In this document: piece by piece, positions 1 to 7,795 of the stretch
How the letters are laid out: the number at the start of each line of letters is the position of its first letter
How positions within the stretch are numbered: position 1 is the stretch's first letter
Origin: Hydrogenothermaceae bacterium
GTDB taxonomy: Bacteria; Aquificota; Aquificia; Aquificales; Hydrogenothermaceae
Direction of reading: 5' to 3'
DNA: 7,945 nt
Assembly: GCA_015490675.1 (NCBI GenBank)
Contig: WFXI01000174.1
Span: 1 to 7,945 of the forward strand
Notes under the pieces: generated by a model
Seen by the model: only the letters and a program-made list of their open reading frames with translations
Databases searched by the model: none
Told to the model about the DNA's origin: nothing
Program-made: the position numbers and the translations under genes

Positions 1-161
1 CATTACTTTTAGATGAATTAAAAAAACATAAATTCTTACAACTTGAAGTAGTTGAACTTTTAGAAAGACATTACAAACCTGTTCCAGATAGACTTCGTCC
101 TGAAGATAGAATGGTTGCCCACACTGGGTATTTAATTTTTGCAAAGAAAGGGATAAATTAA
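1..161 (+). CDS. trmI: tRNA (adenine-58-N1)-methyltransferase TrmI, C-terminal end (partial)
   Basis: Only the last 52 codons are present; the first full codon begins at base 3 and the TAA stop is at 159-161. The visible protein ends with a predicted helix (LLERHYKPVPDR) followed by RPEDRMVAHTGYLIFAKK. This closely matches the C-terminal end of TrmI-type class I SAM-dependent methyltransferases, which place m1A at position 58 in the T-loop of tRNA. In thermophiles that modification stabilises tRNA at high temperature. The SAM-binding and catalytic motifs lie outside the window, so activity cannot be judged. The identification rests on recalled family similarity of the R-P-E-D-x-M-V-A-H-T-G-x-L block. 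The gene converges on mutS, and the two coding regions share four bases (TTAA, 158-161), leaving no room for a separate terminator between them. Confidence 0.85.
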   Translation, partial: LLLDELKKHKFLQLEVVELLERHYKPVPDRLRPEDRMVAHTGYLIFAKKGIN

Positions 162-2785
162 TGAATTTTATTTGCTTTATTTTTTAGCTCATTTAATATA
201 TTTAACGCCTGTAAAGGAGTTAAGTTGGCAATATCTAATTTTTTTATCTCATCTACAATTTCTTTGTATTTTGAATTTTCTTCAATTTCTTCTATTTGTT
301 TAAATAATGGTAATTTTTCTAACTCTTCTGCTTTTTGTTCTTTTTTATAATCTACATTTATTGGTTGTCTCAATATTTTTATATCATCTTTTTCAAATAT
401 ATCTGATAAGTCGTGCGAACTTTCAAATTTTTCTAAGATTTCATAAGCTCTATTAATTATCTCCTTGTTTATACCTGCAAGTTTCGCAACATGAATACCA
501 TAGGATTTATTTGTAAATCCTTCCATAACTTTATATGTAAATCTTATATCTTCTCCTTCTTCAATAATATGCATATGAAAATTTTTAACCTGTGGAATTT
601 CTTGCTCTAACTCTGTTAATTCATGATAATGGGTAGCGAATAATGTTTTAGCACCAATGTTTTTTACTATATATTCAGAAATTGCCCATGCTAGAGATAA
701 TCCATCATAAGTGCTTGTTCCTCTTCCAACTTCATCTAAAATTATTAAGCTTTTTTCTGTAGCATTGTTTAGTATATTTGCAACTTCAAGCATCTCTACC
801 ATAAAGGTGGATAATCCCTTTGCAAGAGCATCTCCAGAGCCTATTCTGGTAAATACTGCATCAACTACACCAATTTTTGCTTTTTTTGCAGGAATAAATG
901 AACCTATATGGGCAAGTATTGTTAAAATTGCAGATTGCCTTATAAATGTGCTTTTCCCTGCCATATTTGGACCAGTTATAATGTGGAAGAAACCTTCCTT
1001 CTCCATATATAAACTGTTTGGAACGAAATCTTTATTATAATGGGATATTACAGGATGTATTCCTTCTTCTATGTAAAGGGAAAAATCTTCTGTAATTTCT
1101 GGTTTTACCCAGCCTTCTTCTATTGCAAGCTGTGCCAGAGATACTAAAGCATCTATTTCTCCTACTGCCTGAGATGTTTTTGCTATAGTTTCTGATAGAA
1201 ACTCGACTTCTTCTCTTATTTTCATAAATATTTCATATTCTAAAGCTTTTATTTTTTCATCTGCAGACAGTATCTTTTGTTCCAATTGTTGAAGCTCATC
1301 AGTTGTAAATCTTTCTGCATTTGAAAGAGTTTGTCTTCTTCTGTAATGGGAAGGAACTAAATGTAGATTTGGTTTTGTTATTTCAATGTAATATCCCATT
1401 ACTTTGTTAAAACCAACTTTTAAGCTAGCTATTCCTGTTTTTTCCCTTTCTCTTTCCTGAAACTCTTTTATTAACTGATTTCCTTTTTCTTTTATTTCTT
1501 TAAGTTCGTCTAAATATGGGTCAACTCCTTTTTTTATTAATCCTCCTTCTTTAAGGTGTATTGGTGGATTATCTTCTAAAGATTTTTCTAGTTTTTCTAC
1601 TAAATATTCAAAGTCTCCAATTTCGTTAAATAATGATTTTAAATAAGGTGATTTAACTTTTCCTGTAAATTCTTTTAGCTTCAACGCGTTTTTAAGAGAG
1701 TTTCGTAGAGCTATCATGTCTCTAGGAGTAAGTGTATTTGAGGAAATTTTGGATACTAGCCTTTCTATATCAAATATATCTTTTAAAATGGATTTTATTT
1801 CTTCTCTTAAACTGTTATCTAAGAGTTCTTCTACTGCATTTTGTCTTTTTAATATTTCTTTTTTACTTTTTAGCGGGTGAAGTAGGAAAAATCTTAGTTT
1901 CCTTCTTCCCATTCCTGTTAAAGTTTTATTTATAACAGAAAACAATGATGGATTTCCTTCATTTGAATATACAAGTTCTAAATGTTTTTGTGCAGAATAA
2001 TCTATTCTCATATAGATGTCTTCTCTATGGGGTTTTGGTTTTTTTATAAATGGTAAAAAGTTTTTTTGTGTAGTTTTCGCATAGTTATAAACTGCTGATA
2101 AAGGGCTTATTATTTGTTCTTCTCCCTTATCAAAGCCAAATGAATAAATATCAATAGCAGAAAAGTCCTCTAGAAGTTGTTTGGAATATTCTTCGAAAAA
2201 TTCATCTGGTAGCTCTGTAAAGAATATATTTCTAAAATGTTCTTTTATAAACTGGGTATCAAAATTTTTTCTTACTAGTATTTCTTTAGGTTGAAATTTT
2301 CCAATAAATGAGATAAGTTCATCTTTGTTTAAAATAGTTCCTATAAATTCACCTGTTGATAAATCTAAATAGGCTATAGCATATTTATTTTTTCCTGCTT
2401 TATCTATTGCAAGAAGTCCTGTTTTAATTTTTTCGTTCTCAAAAAATGTTCCAGGAGTTAAAACTCTAATAACATCTCTTTTGACTATTCCTTTTGCAGA
2501 TGAAGCATCTTCAAGTTGCTCACAAATTGCTACCTTGTAGCCTTTCATTACAAGTCTTGATATATAGCTATCTGCAGAATGGTATGGGATACCACACATA
2601 GGAATATATTTGTCTTTACCTACCTTTTTTTTAGTAAGGACAATGTTTAATTCCCTTGCTCCAATCTCTGCATCTTCATAAAAAAGTTCATAAAAATCCC
2701 CTAGTCTATATAAAAGAAGCTCATTTGGATATTTTGCTTTTATCTTATTATATTGAGCTAGCATTGGAGTTTCTTTTTCTGCCAT
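158..2785 (-). CDS. mutS: DNA mismatch repair protein MutS
   Basis: This is full-length MutS (875 residues; the E. coli protein has 853), the ATPase that recognises mismatches and small loops and recruits MutL. The N-terminal mismatch-binding domain carries the F-Y-E wedge at F31-Y32-E33, in the context GDFYELF. Connector, lever and clamp regions follow at roughly 125-240, 260-420 with 530-555, and 420-530. The ATPase domain has Walker A GPNMAGKST at 605-613, Walker B LIILDE ending at D684-E685, the GRGTSTYDG loop at 687-695, and ATHYHEL with H719. A C-terminal LPLF at 825-828 could be a beta-clamp contact. LTPLQALNILNELK at about 855-868 resembles the tail oligomerisation helices. The ATG at 2783-2785 sits at the expected distance from the F-x-E motif. 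Its Shine-Dalgarno (AAGTGAAAG directly before ATG) is weak. The gene starts 11 bases after the tamB stop, so co-transcription and perhaps translational coupling are likely. All key residues are intact. Confidence 0.98.
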   Translation of the reverse strand: MAEKETPMLAQYNKIKAKYPNELLLYRLGDFYELFYEDAEIGARELNIVLTKKKVGKDKYIPMCGIPYHSADSYISRLVMKGYKVAICEQLEDASSAKGIVKRDVIRVLTPGTFFENEKIKTGLLAIDKAGKNKYAIAYLDLSTGEFIGTILNKDELISFIGKFQPKEILVRKNFDTQFIKEHFRNIFFTELPDEFFEEYSKQLLEDFSAIDIYSFGFDKGEEQIISPLSAVYNYAKTTQKNFLPFIKKPKPHREDIYMRIDYSAQKHLELVYSNEGNPSLFSVINKTLTGMGRRKLRFFLLHPLKSKKEILKRQNAVEELLDNSLREEIKSILKDIFDIERLVSKISSNTLTPRDMIALRNSLKNALKLKEFTGKVKSPYLKSLFNEIGDFEYLVEKLEKSLEDNPPIHLKEGGLIKKGVDPYLDELKEIKEKGNQLIKEFQEREREKTGIASLKVGFNKVMGYYIEITKPNLHLVPSHYRRRQTLSNAERFTTDELQQLEQKILSADEKIKALEYEIFMKIREEVEFLSETIAKTSQAVGEIDALVSLAQLAIEEGWVKPEITEDFSLYIEEGIHPVISHYNKDFVPNSLYMEKEGFFHIITGPNMAGKSTFIRQSAILTILAHIGSFIPAKKAKIGVVDAVFTRIGSGDALAKGLSTFMVEMLEVANILNNATEKSLIILDEVGRGTSTYDGLSLAWAISEYIVKNIGAKTLFATHYHELTELEQEIPQVKNFHMHIIEEGEDIRFTYKVMEGFTNKSYGIHVAKLAGINKEIINRAYEILEKFESSHDLSDIFEKDDIKILRQPINVDYKKEQKAEELEKLPLFKQIEEIEENSKYKEIVDEIKKLDIANLTPLQALNILNELKNKANKIH

Positions 2786-2796
2786 CTTTCACTTGC

Positions 2797-5700
2797 CTAA
2801 AAATCAAATGGTAGGTTGAATATTATACCAACTTCATTTCTACCATCTTCATAAAATCTTGTAAATAAAGATGTTGTTTCTGTTAATCTAATACCTCCTT
2901 CATACCAACCTACTAATGTTTGTGAAGTTGTTTGTGAGATAGGTTTCGATAGAGCAACAAACAGCCTTCTAGTAATATCTCTTTTAGCGTAAATAGTTGC
3001 AACAATACCTTCTGTTGGAGAATATCTAGGGGCTACAGATATCTCAAATCCTGTATTAAGAAATGTGTTACTTGAATCCCCTGAAAATAGAAACTTATCT
3101 AAAGGTAGTATTCTTCTTACAAGTTTTCCAAAAGCTGTAAATACAGGAATATTTTCTAATGCATTTGGAGTATTTCTTAAAAGTAATATCGCCATTATTT
3201 CTTCTCTAGACCTAGGAGGAGTAGATGAAAAATTAAAAGTTAAATCATCTGGTGGGCTCCCTGAAATATTTATAAATATATGAGTATTTGCTACCACAGT
3301 GGATAGTCTTGCTGTTACAAAAGGAATATTATTAGAAATTTTTATATTTGCAAAGTCTATATTAAAGTTATTTTTCATATAAGAGATTTTCCCATAAATT
3401 ATGGTTATTTCACCATTGAATATAGGTGATGCTAAAGTTCCTGTTAAATGTCCTTTAATTTCTGCATATGCTTCTCCCCAATCCCCATATATGTAAATTG
3501 GAAGATATGAAGAAACTTTTATATCAAGTTTTATGTTTTCTAAGTTACTATTTTTACCGTTATTACTAGATTTTCGTAGTTTATCTAAAATTAAGCTTAT
3601 GTTTCCTGTGATGGATATGTGCCCGTATATTTTTCCTTTTCCCTTTTTCAGTTCAAGGTTAAGGTTTGAATTAATATTACCTTTAAATAAATTTTCATAT
3701 TTAATAGGTAAATTTGAAGCTTCTATATATGCATAATTGTTTTTTTGCTTTAAATAAGATGTAGCATACATAGCTAAATTACCTTTCGATAGTAAAGCTA
3801 AATTGTCTTCTGCAGAAAGTTTTATGTTTAAAGTTCCGTTTTCTAAAAATGCAATTAGATTTTTTATTTCAAGAATTCCTATAATATAGCTAGATTTTAT
3901 CTTTAAATTATTTGAGAAAATTTTTAGATTAGCTTTAGATACAAACTCGTTTACTTTACCTTTATAATTTAGAGAATAATTAGCATCTCCTGCGACAGAT
4001 ACAAACTGTACTAATTCGGATATTATTTCTTTATTTAGTCTTCCTTTAGCTTTTAAGGCAAGTTTTTTATTCGAAAACCAAAATTTTAGATAATTTATTT
4101 GGCCTTCAAAAATACCTGAATGGAAAAATGGGTACGCAATTATTTTTTCATTATCTGCTTTAGCTAAAAACCCTATAAAGTTAAGAATTTTTACCTTACT
4201 TCTATATATCTCAATTTTAGGTGAAAATATATATATTTCATTATTATCTTTTTGTGAAAATAGCTCTATTTGAGGATTTATAAAAATAAAGTTAAGTTTT
4301 GGTTCTAAGCTTATTTTAATTTTTTTTGTATAAATTTTCACATATTTTTTCTCGCTGATATTGGCTTTAATATAGATTTTGTTTTTTGATACTAAAAATC
4401 CATTATTTTTTAAAATACCATAATTTAAACTTCCTTTAAGATTACTTATATCCCCATAAATATTTCCTGACAATGCAAATTGGTAATTTAATTTCTCTCC
4501 ACTCATTGAAAAATTTGCATTTAAAATTTTATTTGCAATATCTGTATCTATATACACATTTGCAAAAAACCTTTTTATGTTTTTAGAATTTCTTGCAAAA
4601 GCAGATAGTCTAAATTTTCTATTTTTTAGTTCGAAATTTCCTTGTAGATCTTTTATATGAAAGTCTTTAAATATAAAATCAGTTTTCCCAAAATTTCCTT
4701 TAAAGTTAATGCTATTATTCGTTACAGTTCCTTTAAATGAAGCGGTAAATACATTATTAACAGGAGTTATTAAAATTTTTGACTTATTAAAATTTAAAGT
4801 GGCTGAAAATTTGTCTTTAAGTATATTTATCCTTAAGTTTCCTGTTAGTTCTTTAGGTTTCAAGTATGAAAAAGTTTCTGGGGATAGATCCTCAAGGAAA
4901 TCTTGGATATGTTTTCCTTTAAAATTTCTTGAAAGAATATCTATATTTACATTCAATGGAGACAAATCTATTTTCACTAAGCTTTCTAAATTATTTTTAT
5001 GATTAGCTTTAATCGAAATTTTAAAATTTTCATAAGAAAATTCATATTTTATATTTGGAATGTATAACTTTTTATATTGAAAAAACTTACCTTCTCCAGA
5101 AAGAAAAATTTTTGGAGAATTAATACTTCCTGATATTTTTCCTTTTCCAGATACAACGGTTTTTATATCTATATTTTTTATCCAATATAAATTGGATATA
5201 TCTACGTTACTGTAGCTAGCTTTTCCAGATAATTGTTTATCTATATTTGAGATTTTAATATTTAAAAAAGCGTTATCTTGTATAAATTTACCATCTATAA
5301 AGAAATTTGTATTTTTAGGATAAAGTTTAATATTTAAATCACTTTTAGCAAAGTTTATACCGAACAATAATAAATTTTTTATATTGAAATTTGTATTTAT
5401 AGCTTCTCCTATTTTATAGCTTAAGTTTCCAGTAAACTTACCTTTCAAATTAACTAACCAATCAGCTCTTACTTTTGAAAATTGAATTATGTCTTCTATA
5501 TTACCGTTTATGTCATTTATGTTAAGTACAAAGTTATTTTTTTCATTTCTTATTAAAAAGTTTCCAGTTAATTTAGAGTTAAGATTTAATTTTCCAGCAA
5601 TTTTTAGAGTTTTCCTCTTTTTTATAGTAAATTTTGAACTTATATTTTTTATGGAAATATTACTATCCTCTATTTTTGATAGTCCTAGATTAAAGTTTCC

Positions 5701-6678
5701 GTATATATTATCTAATCTTGTGTTAAATCTTACCTTCCCTTTTAAGTGGAAATTTTTTAGAAAAAGATCCTCTAAAATATATGCTGTATAGAACTTAAAT
5801 TCTATATTTGTAGTTAGATTTTCATTTACTATTCCTTCTATGTTTATAAGTACATTATCAAAATTTCCTATATTTTTCTTCTCAAAATTTTCAATTTCAC
5901 CTGTAATTTTATATATAGATTTAGAATCTATTAATTTGAGATTCACAGAAGCATTTAAATTCTTTATATTGATATCTTCTAAAGATATATACTTACCCTT
6001 TACATGCCCTTGAAACCTGCCCCCTATAGGATATGAGTAATATCCATTAAGAGCAAAATTTGCTTGGAATGCATTTCCTTTGATTTCACTTATTACAATT
6101 CTTTTTGTGTTTTTATCAATATATCCTTGAATACTTGAAACATAAACCTTGTTTTTTTTGTTGTAAATTATATAAAAAGGCTTTAATGTAGCAAAGTTAT
6201 TTTTAAAATTTTTGAAAGAAGCATTTTTTATCCTTATATTTTCTTTTTCTATATTAATGTTATCAATAATAACTTCTGATTTTTTTAAAAACAGATAAGT
6301 ATAAGTAAGGACTTTTTTCATATCCTTAGGAATTTCATATTGTTTCTTTTCTCTTTTTTTGGCTTCCTTAATTTTTAAATTAATATCTTTTGCTTTAAGG
6401 CTAATTAATTTATTATCATTGAATGCATTTTTTATGAAAAATGAGATATAAACATCTTTGATTTTTGCTTCAAAATTTTTGGTATTTATGTTGATGTAGC
6501 CACAAACAATTTTTGATTTAGAAATATTACAGTTATCTTCTACAAAAATTCCAGCTTTGGCCAGTAGAGGTTTATAATTATTTATAATATAATAACCAAA
6601 TAAGAATATGCTTATAAATATTAATACGCAAATAAGAAAAAAAGATATTAAAAGCTTTTTTATAGTTTTCTTTTTCAT
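2797..6678 (-). CDS. tamB: TamB-like translocation/assembly module protein (DUF490 family)
   Basis: The protein has 1293 residues, close to the usual TamB size (E. coli about 1259). It begins with a basic stretch and one hydrophobic segment (about 9-31) without an obvious signal-peptidase site, so it is probably an inner-membrane anchor with the remainder in the periplasm. The body is a long series of short beta strands rich in Lys, Asn and Ile. It includes repeated G-x-x-x-S-P-x-x-x-G units, as at 517-528 and 1080-1089. The C-terminal domain (about 960-1293) carries SSTPPRSREEIMAILLLRN (1151-1169), typical of the TamB C-terminal family, and the chain ends in F-D-F, like an outer-membrane strand. 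Family members form a hydrophobic groove bridging the two membranes, for phospholipid transport and outer-membrane assembly. No TamA/BamA partner is in the window. The start ATG at 6676-6678 directly follows the basic/hydrophobic pattern expected and has no Shine-Dalgarno. Related AsmA-like proteins are an alternative, but the C-terminal domain favours TamB. Confidence 0.92.
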   Translation of the reverse strand: MKKKTIKKLLISFFLICVLIFISIFLFGYYIINNYKPLLAKAGIFVEDNCNISKSKIVCGYININTKNFEAKIKDVYISFFIKNAFNDNKLISLKAKDINLKIKEAKKREKKQYEIPKDMKKVLTYTYLFLKKSEVIIDNINIEKENIRIKNASFKNFKNNFATLKPFYIIYNKKNKVYVSSIQGYIDKNTKRIVISEIKGNAFQANFALNGYYSYPIGGRFQGHVKGKYISLEDINIKNLNASVNLKLIDSKSIYKITGEIENFEKKNIGNFDNVLINIEGIVNENLTTNIEFKFYTAYILEDLFLKNFHLKGKVRFNTRLDNIYGNFNLGLSKIEDSNISIKNISSKFTIKKRKTLKIAGKLNLNSKLTGNFLIRNEKNNFVLNINDINGNIEDIIQFSKVRADWLVNLKGKFTGNLSYKIGEAINTNFNIKNLLLFGINFAKSDLNIKLYPKNTNFFIDGKFIQDNAFLNIKISNIDKQLSGKASYSNVDISNLYWIKNIDIKTVVSGKGKISGSINSPKIFLSGEGKFFQYKKLYIPNIKYEFSYENFKISIKANHKNNLESLVKIDLSPLNVNIDILSRNFKGKHIQDFLEDLSPETFSYLKPKELTGNLRINILKDKFSATLNFNKSKILITPVNNVFTASFKGTVTNNSINFKGNFGKTDFIFKDFHIKDLQGNFELKNRKFRLSAFARNSKNIKRFFANVYIDTDIANKILNANFSMSGEKLNYQFALSGNIYGDISNLKGSLNYGILKNNGFLVSKNKIYIKANISEKKYVKIYTKKIKISLEPKLNFIFINPQIELFSQKDNNEIYIFSPKIEIYRSKVKILNFIGFLAKADNEKIIAYPFFHSGIFEGQINYLKFWFSNKKLALKAKGRLNKEIISELVQFVSVAGDANYSLNYKGKVNEFVSKANLKIFSNNLKIKSSYIIGILEIKNLIAFLENGTLNIKLSAEDNLALLSKGNLAMYATSYLKQKNNYAYIEASNLPIKYENLFKGNINSNLNLELKKGKGKIYGHISITGNISLILDKLRKSSNNGKNSNLENIKLDIKVSSYLPIYIYGDWGEAYAEIKGHLTGTLASPIFNGEITIIYGKISYMKNNFNIDFANIKISNNIPFVTARLSTVVANTHIFINISGSPPDDLTFNFSSTPPRSREEIMAILLLRNTPNALENIPVFTAFGKLVRRILPLDKFLFSGDSSNTFLNTGFEISVAPRYSPTEGIVATIYAKRDITRRLFVALSKPISQTTSQTLVGWYEGGIRLTETTSLFTRFYEDGRNEVGIIFNLPFDF

Positions 6679-6723
6679 AGCTAGAAAATTATACCAGCCT
6701 TAAGTTTGTTGGAGGAATAAAAA
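6679..6723. promoter_or_regulatory. Divergent intergenic gap between tamB and the TPR gene
   Basis: Only 45 bases separate the two divergent start codons, so any promoters for both genes must lie here or inside the neighbouring coding sequence. The minus strand holds an extended -10 element (TGGTATAAT, 6688-6696). The plus strand holds a strong Shine-Dalgarno, GGAGG at 6711-6715, eight bases before the ATG at 6724. I see no convincing plus-strand -35/-10 pair: TATACC (6690-6695) overlaps the tamB -10 and lacks a good -35, and TATAGT (6661-6666), inside tamB, also lacks one. Confidence 0.6.
6688..6696 (-). promoter_or_regulatory. Extended -10 promoter element for tamB-mutS
   Basis: Read on the minus strand the sequence is TGG followed by a perfect TATAAT, which fits the extended -10 consensus TGnTATAAT. 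No good -35 hexamer lies 16-18 bases upstream; that position overlaps the Shine-Dalgarno of the divergent gene. Extended -10 promoters often tolerate a poor -35. The last base of the hexamer is nine bases before the tamB ATG, so transcription would begin at or within about four bases of the start codon. The call is by motif only. Confidence 0.5.
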
Positions 6724-7725
6724 ATGAGTTATCAAGATGCTTTAAATCATTTGAAAAAAGCCCAAAGATTATTTGTAGAAAGAAATTATGAGATGGCTTT
6801 AGTTGAACTTGACGAAGCTGTACACTTAGCACCAGATTTTGCAGAAGCATATTTCTGGAGAGGAAAAACCTTAGCTACAGATTTAAATGAGGAAAATCTA
6901 AAAGCTGGTATTGAAGAAATAACTTATGCAATAAATTTAAAGCCAGATTACACAGATGCATATTTAGAAAGGGGAAAAATTCATCTTCAACTAGGAGAAT
7001 TAGAAAAAGCAGAAGAAGATTTTAATAAAGCATTAAGTTTAAAACCAAATCTAGAGGAAGCGTATATACATTTAGCTCAAATAGAATTATATAGAGGAAA
7101 CTATGAGAAAGCTTTAGAAAAGCTACAAAAGGTATATAACAAGGAAGGTAAAGATAATTACAAATATTTCTTTTATCTTGGCAAAATCCACTTTAACAAT
7201 AAAGAATATCCTCAGGCTATAGAGCTTTTATCTAAGGCTATAGAGATAAATCCATATTTAGTAGATGCTTATGATTTAAGAGCACAAAGTTATAAAGAAA
7301 TTGGAGAATATAAAAAGGCAATTGAAGATTTCAAAAAAGCCTATACTTTAATGCCAGAAGAAAAAAGATTTTTTGTTGAAATATCTAATATTCATTTTAA
7401 AATTGCAGATGAGCTGTACAAAAAGGGAGACATTATAAATTCTGCCATTCACATTGTGGAAGGTATGGAAATAAATTATGACATAAAGCTAGAAGATAAA
7501 TATAAAAATATTCTGATTGAGGCAGGAAAAAAGTTAACCAAAGAAGATCCACATAAAGCTATTTTATTTTTTGAATTTGCCCTAAGACTTGTTGATGAAA
7601 CGGATTTTATAAAAGCAGAAAGAGAGAAAGAAGAAATCAAAAATCTTAGGAAAGTGGCAATAAGAAATCTTCCTTTTAAAGAAAGGATTGTGAAAATGAT
7701 TAGCGATATATATACAGGTATATAA
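6724..7725 (+). CDS. Tetratricopeptide-repeat (TPR) protein of unknown function
   Basis: This is a 333-residue protein made almost entirely of helix-turn-helix TPR units. Clear units lie at about 5-38, 39-76, 77-110, 111-143, 146-179 and 180-213. They show the usual signature of a small residue near position 8, A at about 20 and P at about 32 (for example the LAPDF, LKPDY, LKPNL and INPYL ends). More degenerate repeats appear to continue through about 220-292, followed by a charged helical tail. There is no signal peptide, membrane segment or attached catalytic domain, so it is probably a cytoplasmic scaffold that binds protein partners. The start is well supported by GGAGG eight bases upstream. 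It is divergent from tamB and followed by the separately promoted pyrF, so the context does not reveal its partner. Genes of this type are often left as 'TPR domain protein', and I cannot assign a more specific role. Confidence 0.93.
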   Translation: MSYQDALNHLKKAQRLFVERNYEMALVELDEAVHLAPDFAEAYFWRGKTLATDLNEENLKAGIEEITYAINLKPDYTDAYLERGKIHLQLGELEKAEEDFNKALSLKPNLEEAYIHLAQIELYRGNYEKALEKLQKVYNKEGKDNYKYFFYLGKIHFNNKEYPQAIELLSKAIEINPYLVDAYDLRAQSYKEIGEYKKAIEDFKKAYTLMPEEKRFFVEISNIHFKIADELYKKGDIINSAIHIVEGMEINYDIKLEDKYKNILIEAGKKLTKEDPHKAILFFEFALRLVDETDFIKAEREKEEIKNLRKVAIRNLPFKERIVKMISDIYTGI

Positions 7726-7726
7726 C

Positions 7727-7752
7727 TTAATTAATTAAAAATATATATATTT
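7727..7752. repeat. Two adjacent AT-only palindromes after the TPR gene
   Basis: Just after the TPR stop codon, TTAATTAATTAA (7727-7738) is a perfect 12-base palindrome, and AAATATATATATTT (7739-7752) is a perfect 14-base palindrome. They contain no G or C, so hairpins would be weak, and no long T-run follows. They may be a poor terminator, a DNA-bending or melting element, or simply low-complexity sequence. I see no GC-rich intrinsic terminator in this gap. Confidence 0.4.
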
Positions 7753-7763
7753 CCCATATATTC

Positions 7764-7795
7764 TTGACATAATTCACAATATATATTTATATAAT
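7764..7795 (+). promoter_or_regulatory. Sigma-70-type promoter for pyrF
   Basis: A perfect -35 hexamer TTGACA lies at 7764-7769 and a perfect -10 TATAAT at 7790-7795, but the spacer is 20 bases, longer than the preferred 17. An alternative -10, TATATA (7788-7793), gives an 18-base spacer with a weaker match. Either would start transcription near 7800-7803 and leave a leader of about 25 bases that includes the Shine-Dalgarno. This makes it the most plausible pyrF promoter. Confidence 0.6.

Noticed and set aside
711..1040. Plus-strand open frame of 109 codons antisense to mutS
   Set aside because: It lies wholly inside the conserved mutS ATPase region, shows no recognisable domain and has no good Shine-Dalgarno. 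The other plus-strand frames inside mutS and tamB (1732-1935, 3065-3283, 3533-3736, 4709-5002, 5489-5791) are rejected for the same reason.
2617..2632. Programmed -1 frameshift in mutS at A-AAA-AAG
   Set aside because: The -1 frame stops almost at once, I see no stimulatory stem-loop or internal Shine-Dalgarno, and the full-length frame encodes an intact canonical MutS.
7739..7752. Intrinsic terminator after the TPR gene
   Set aside because: The palindrome has no GC pairs and is followed by CCC rather than a U-tract, so it does not meet the usual criteria.
7763..7779. CRP/FNR-like dyad (TTGACATAATTCACAA) over the pyrF -35
   Set aside because: The half-sites are unequal and neither the CRP spacing (TGTGA-N6-TCACA) nor the FNR spacing (TTGAT-N4-ATCAA) is met. 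The TTGACA part is better explained as the -35 hexamer.
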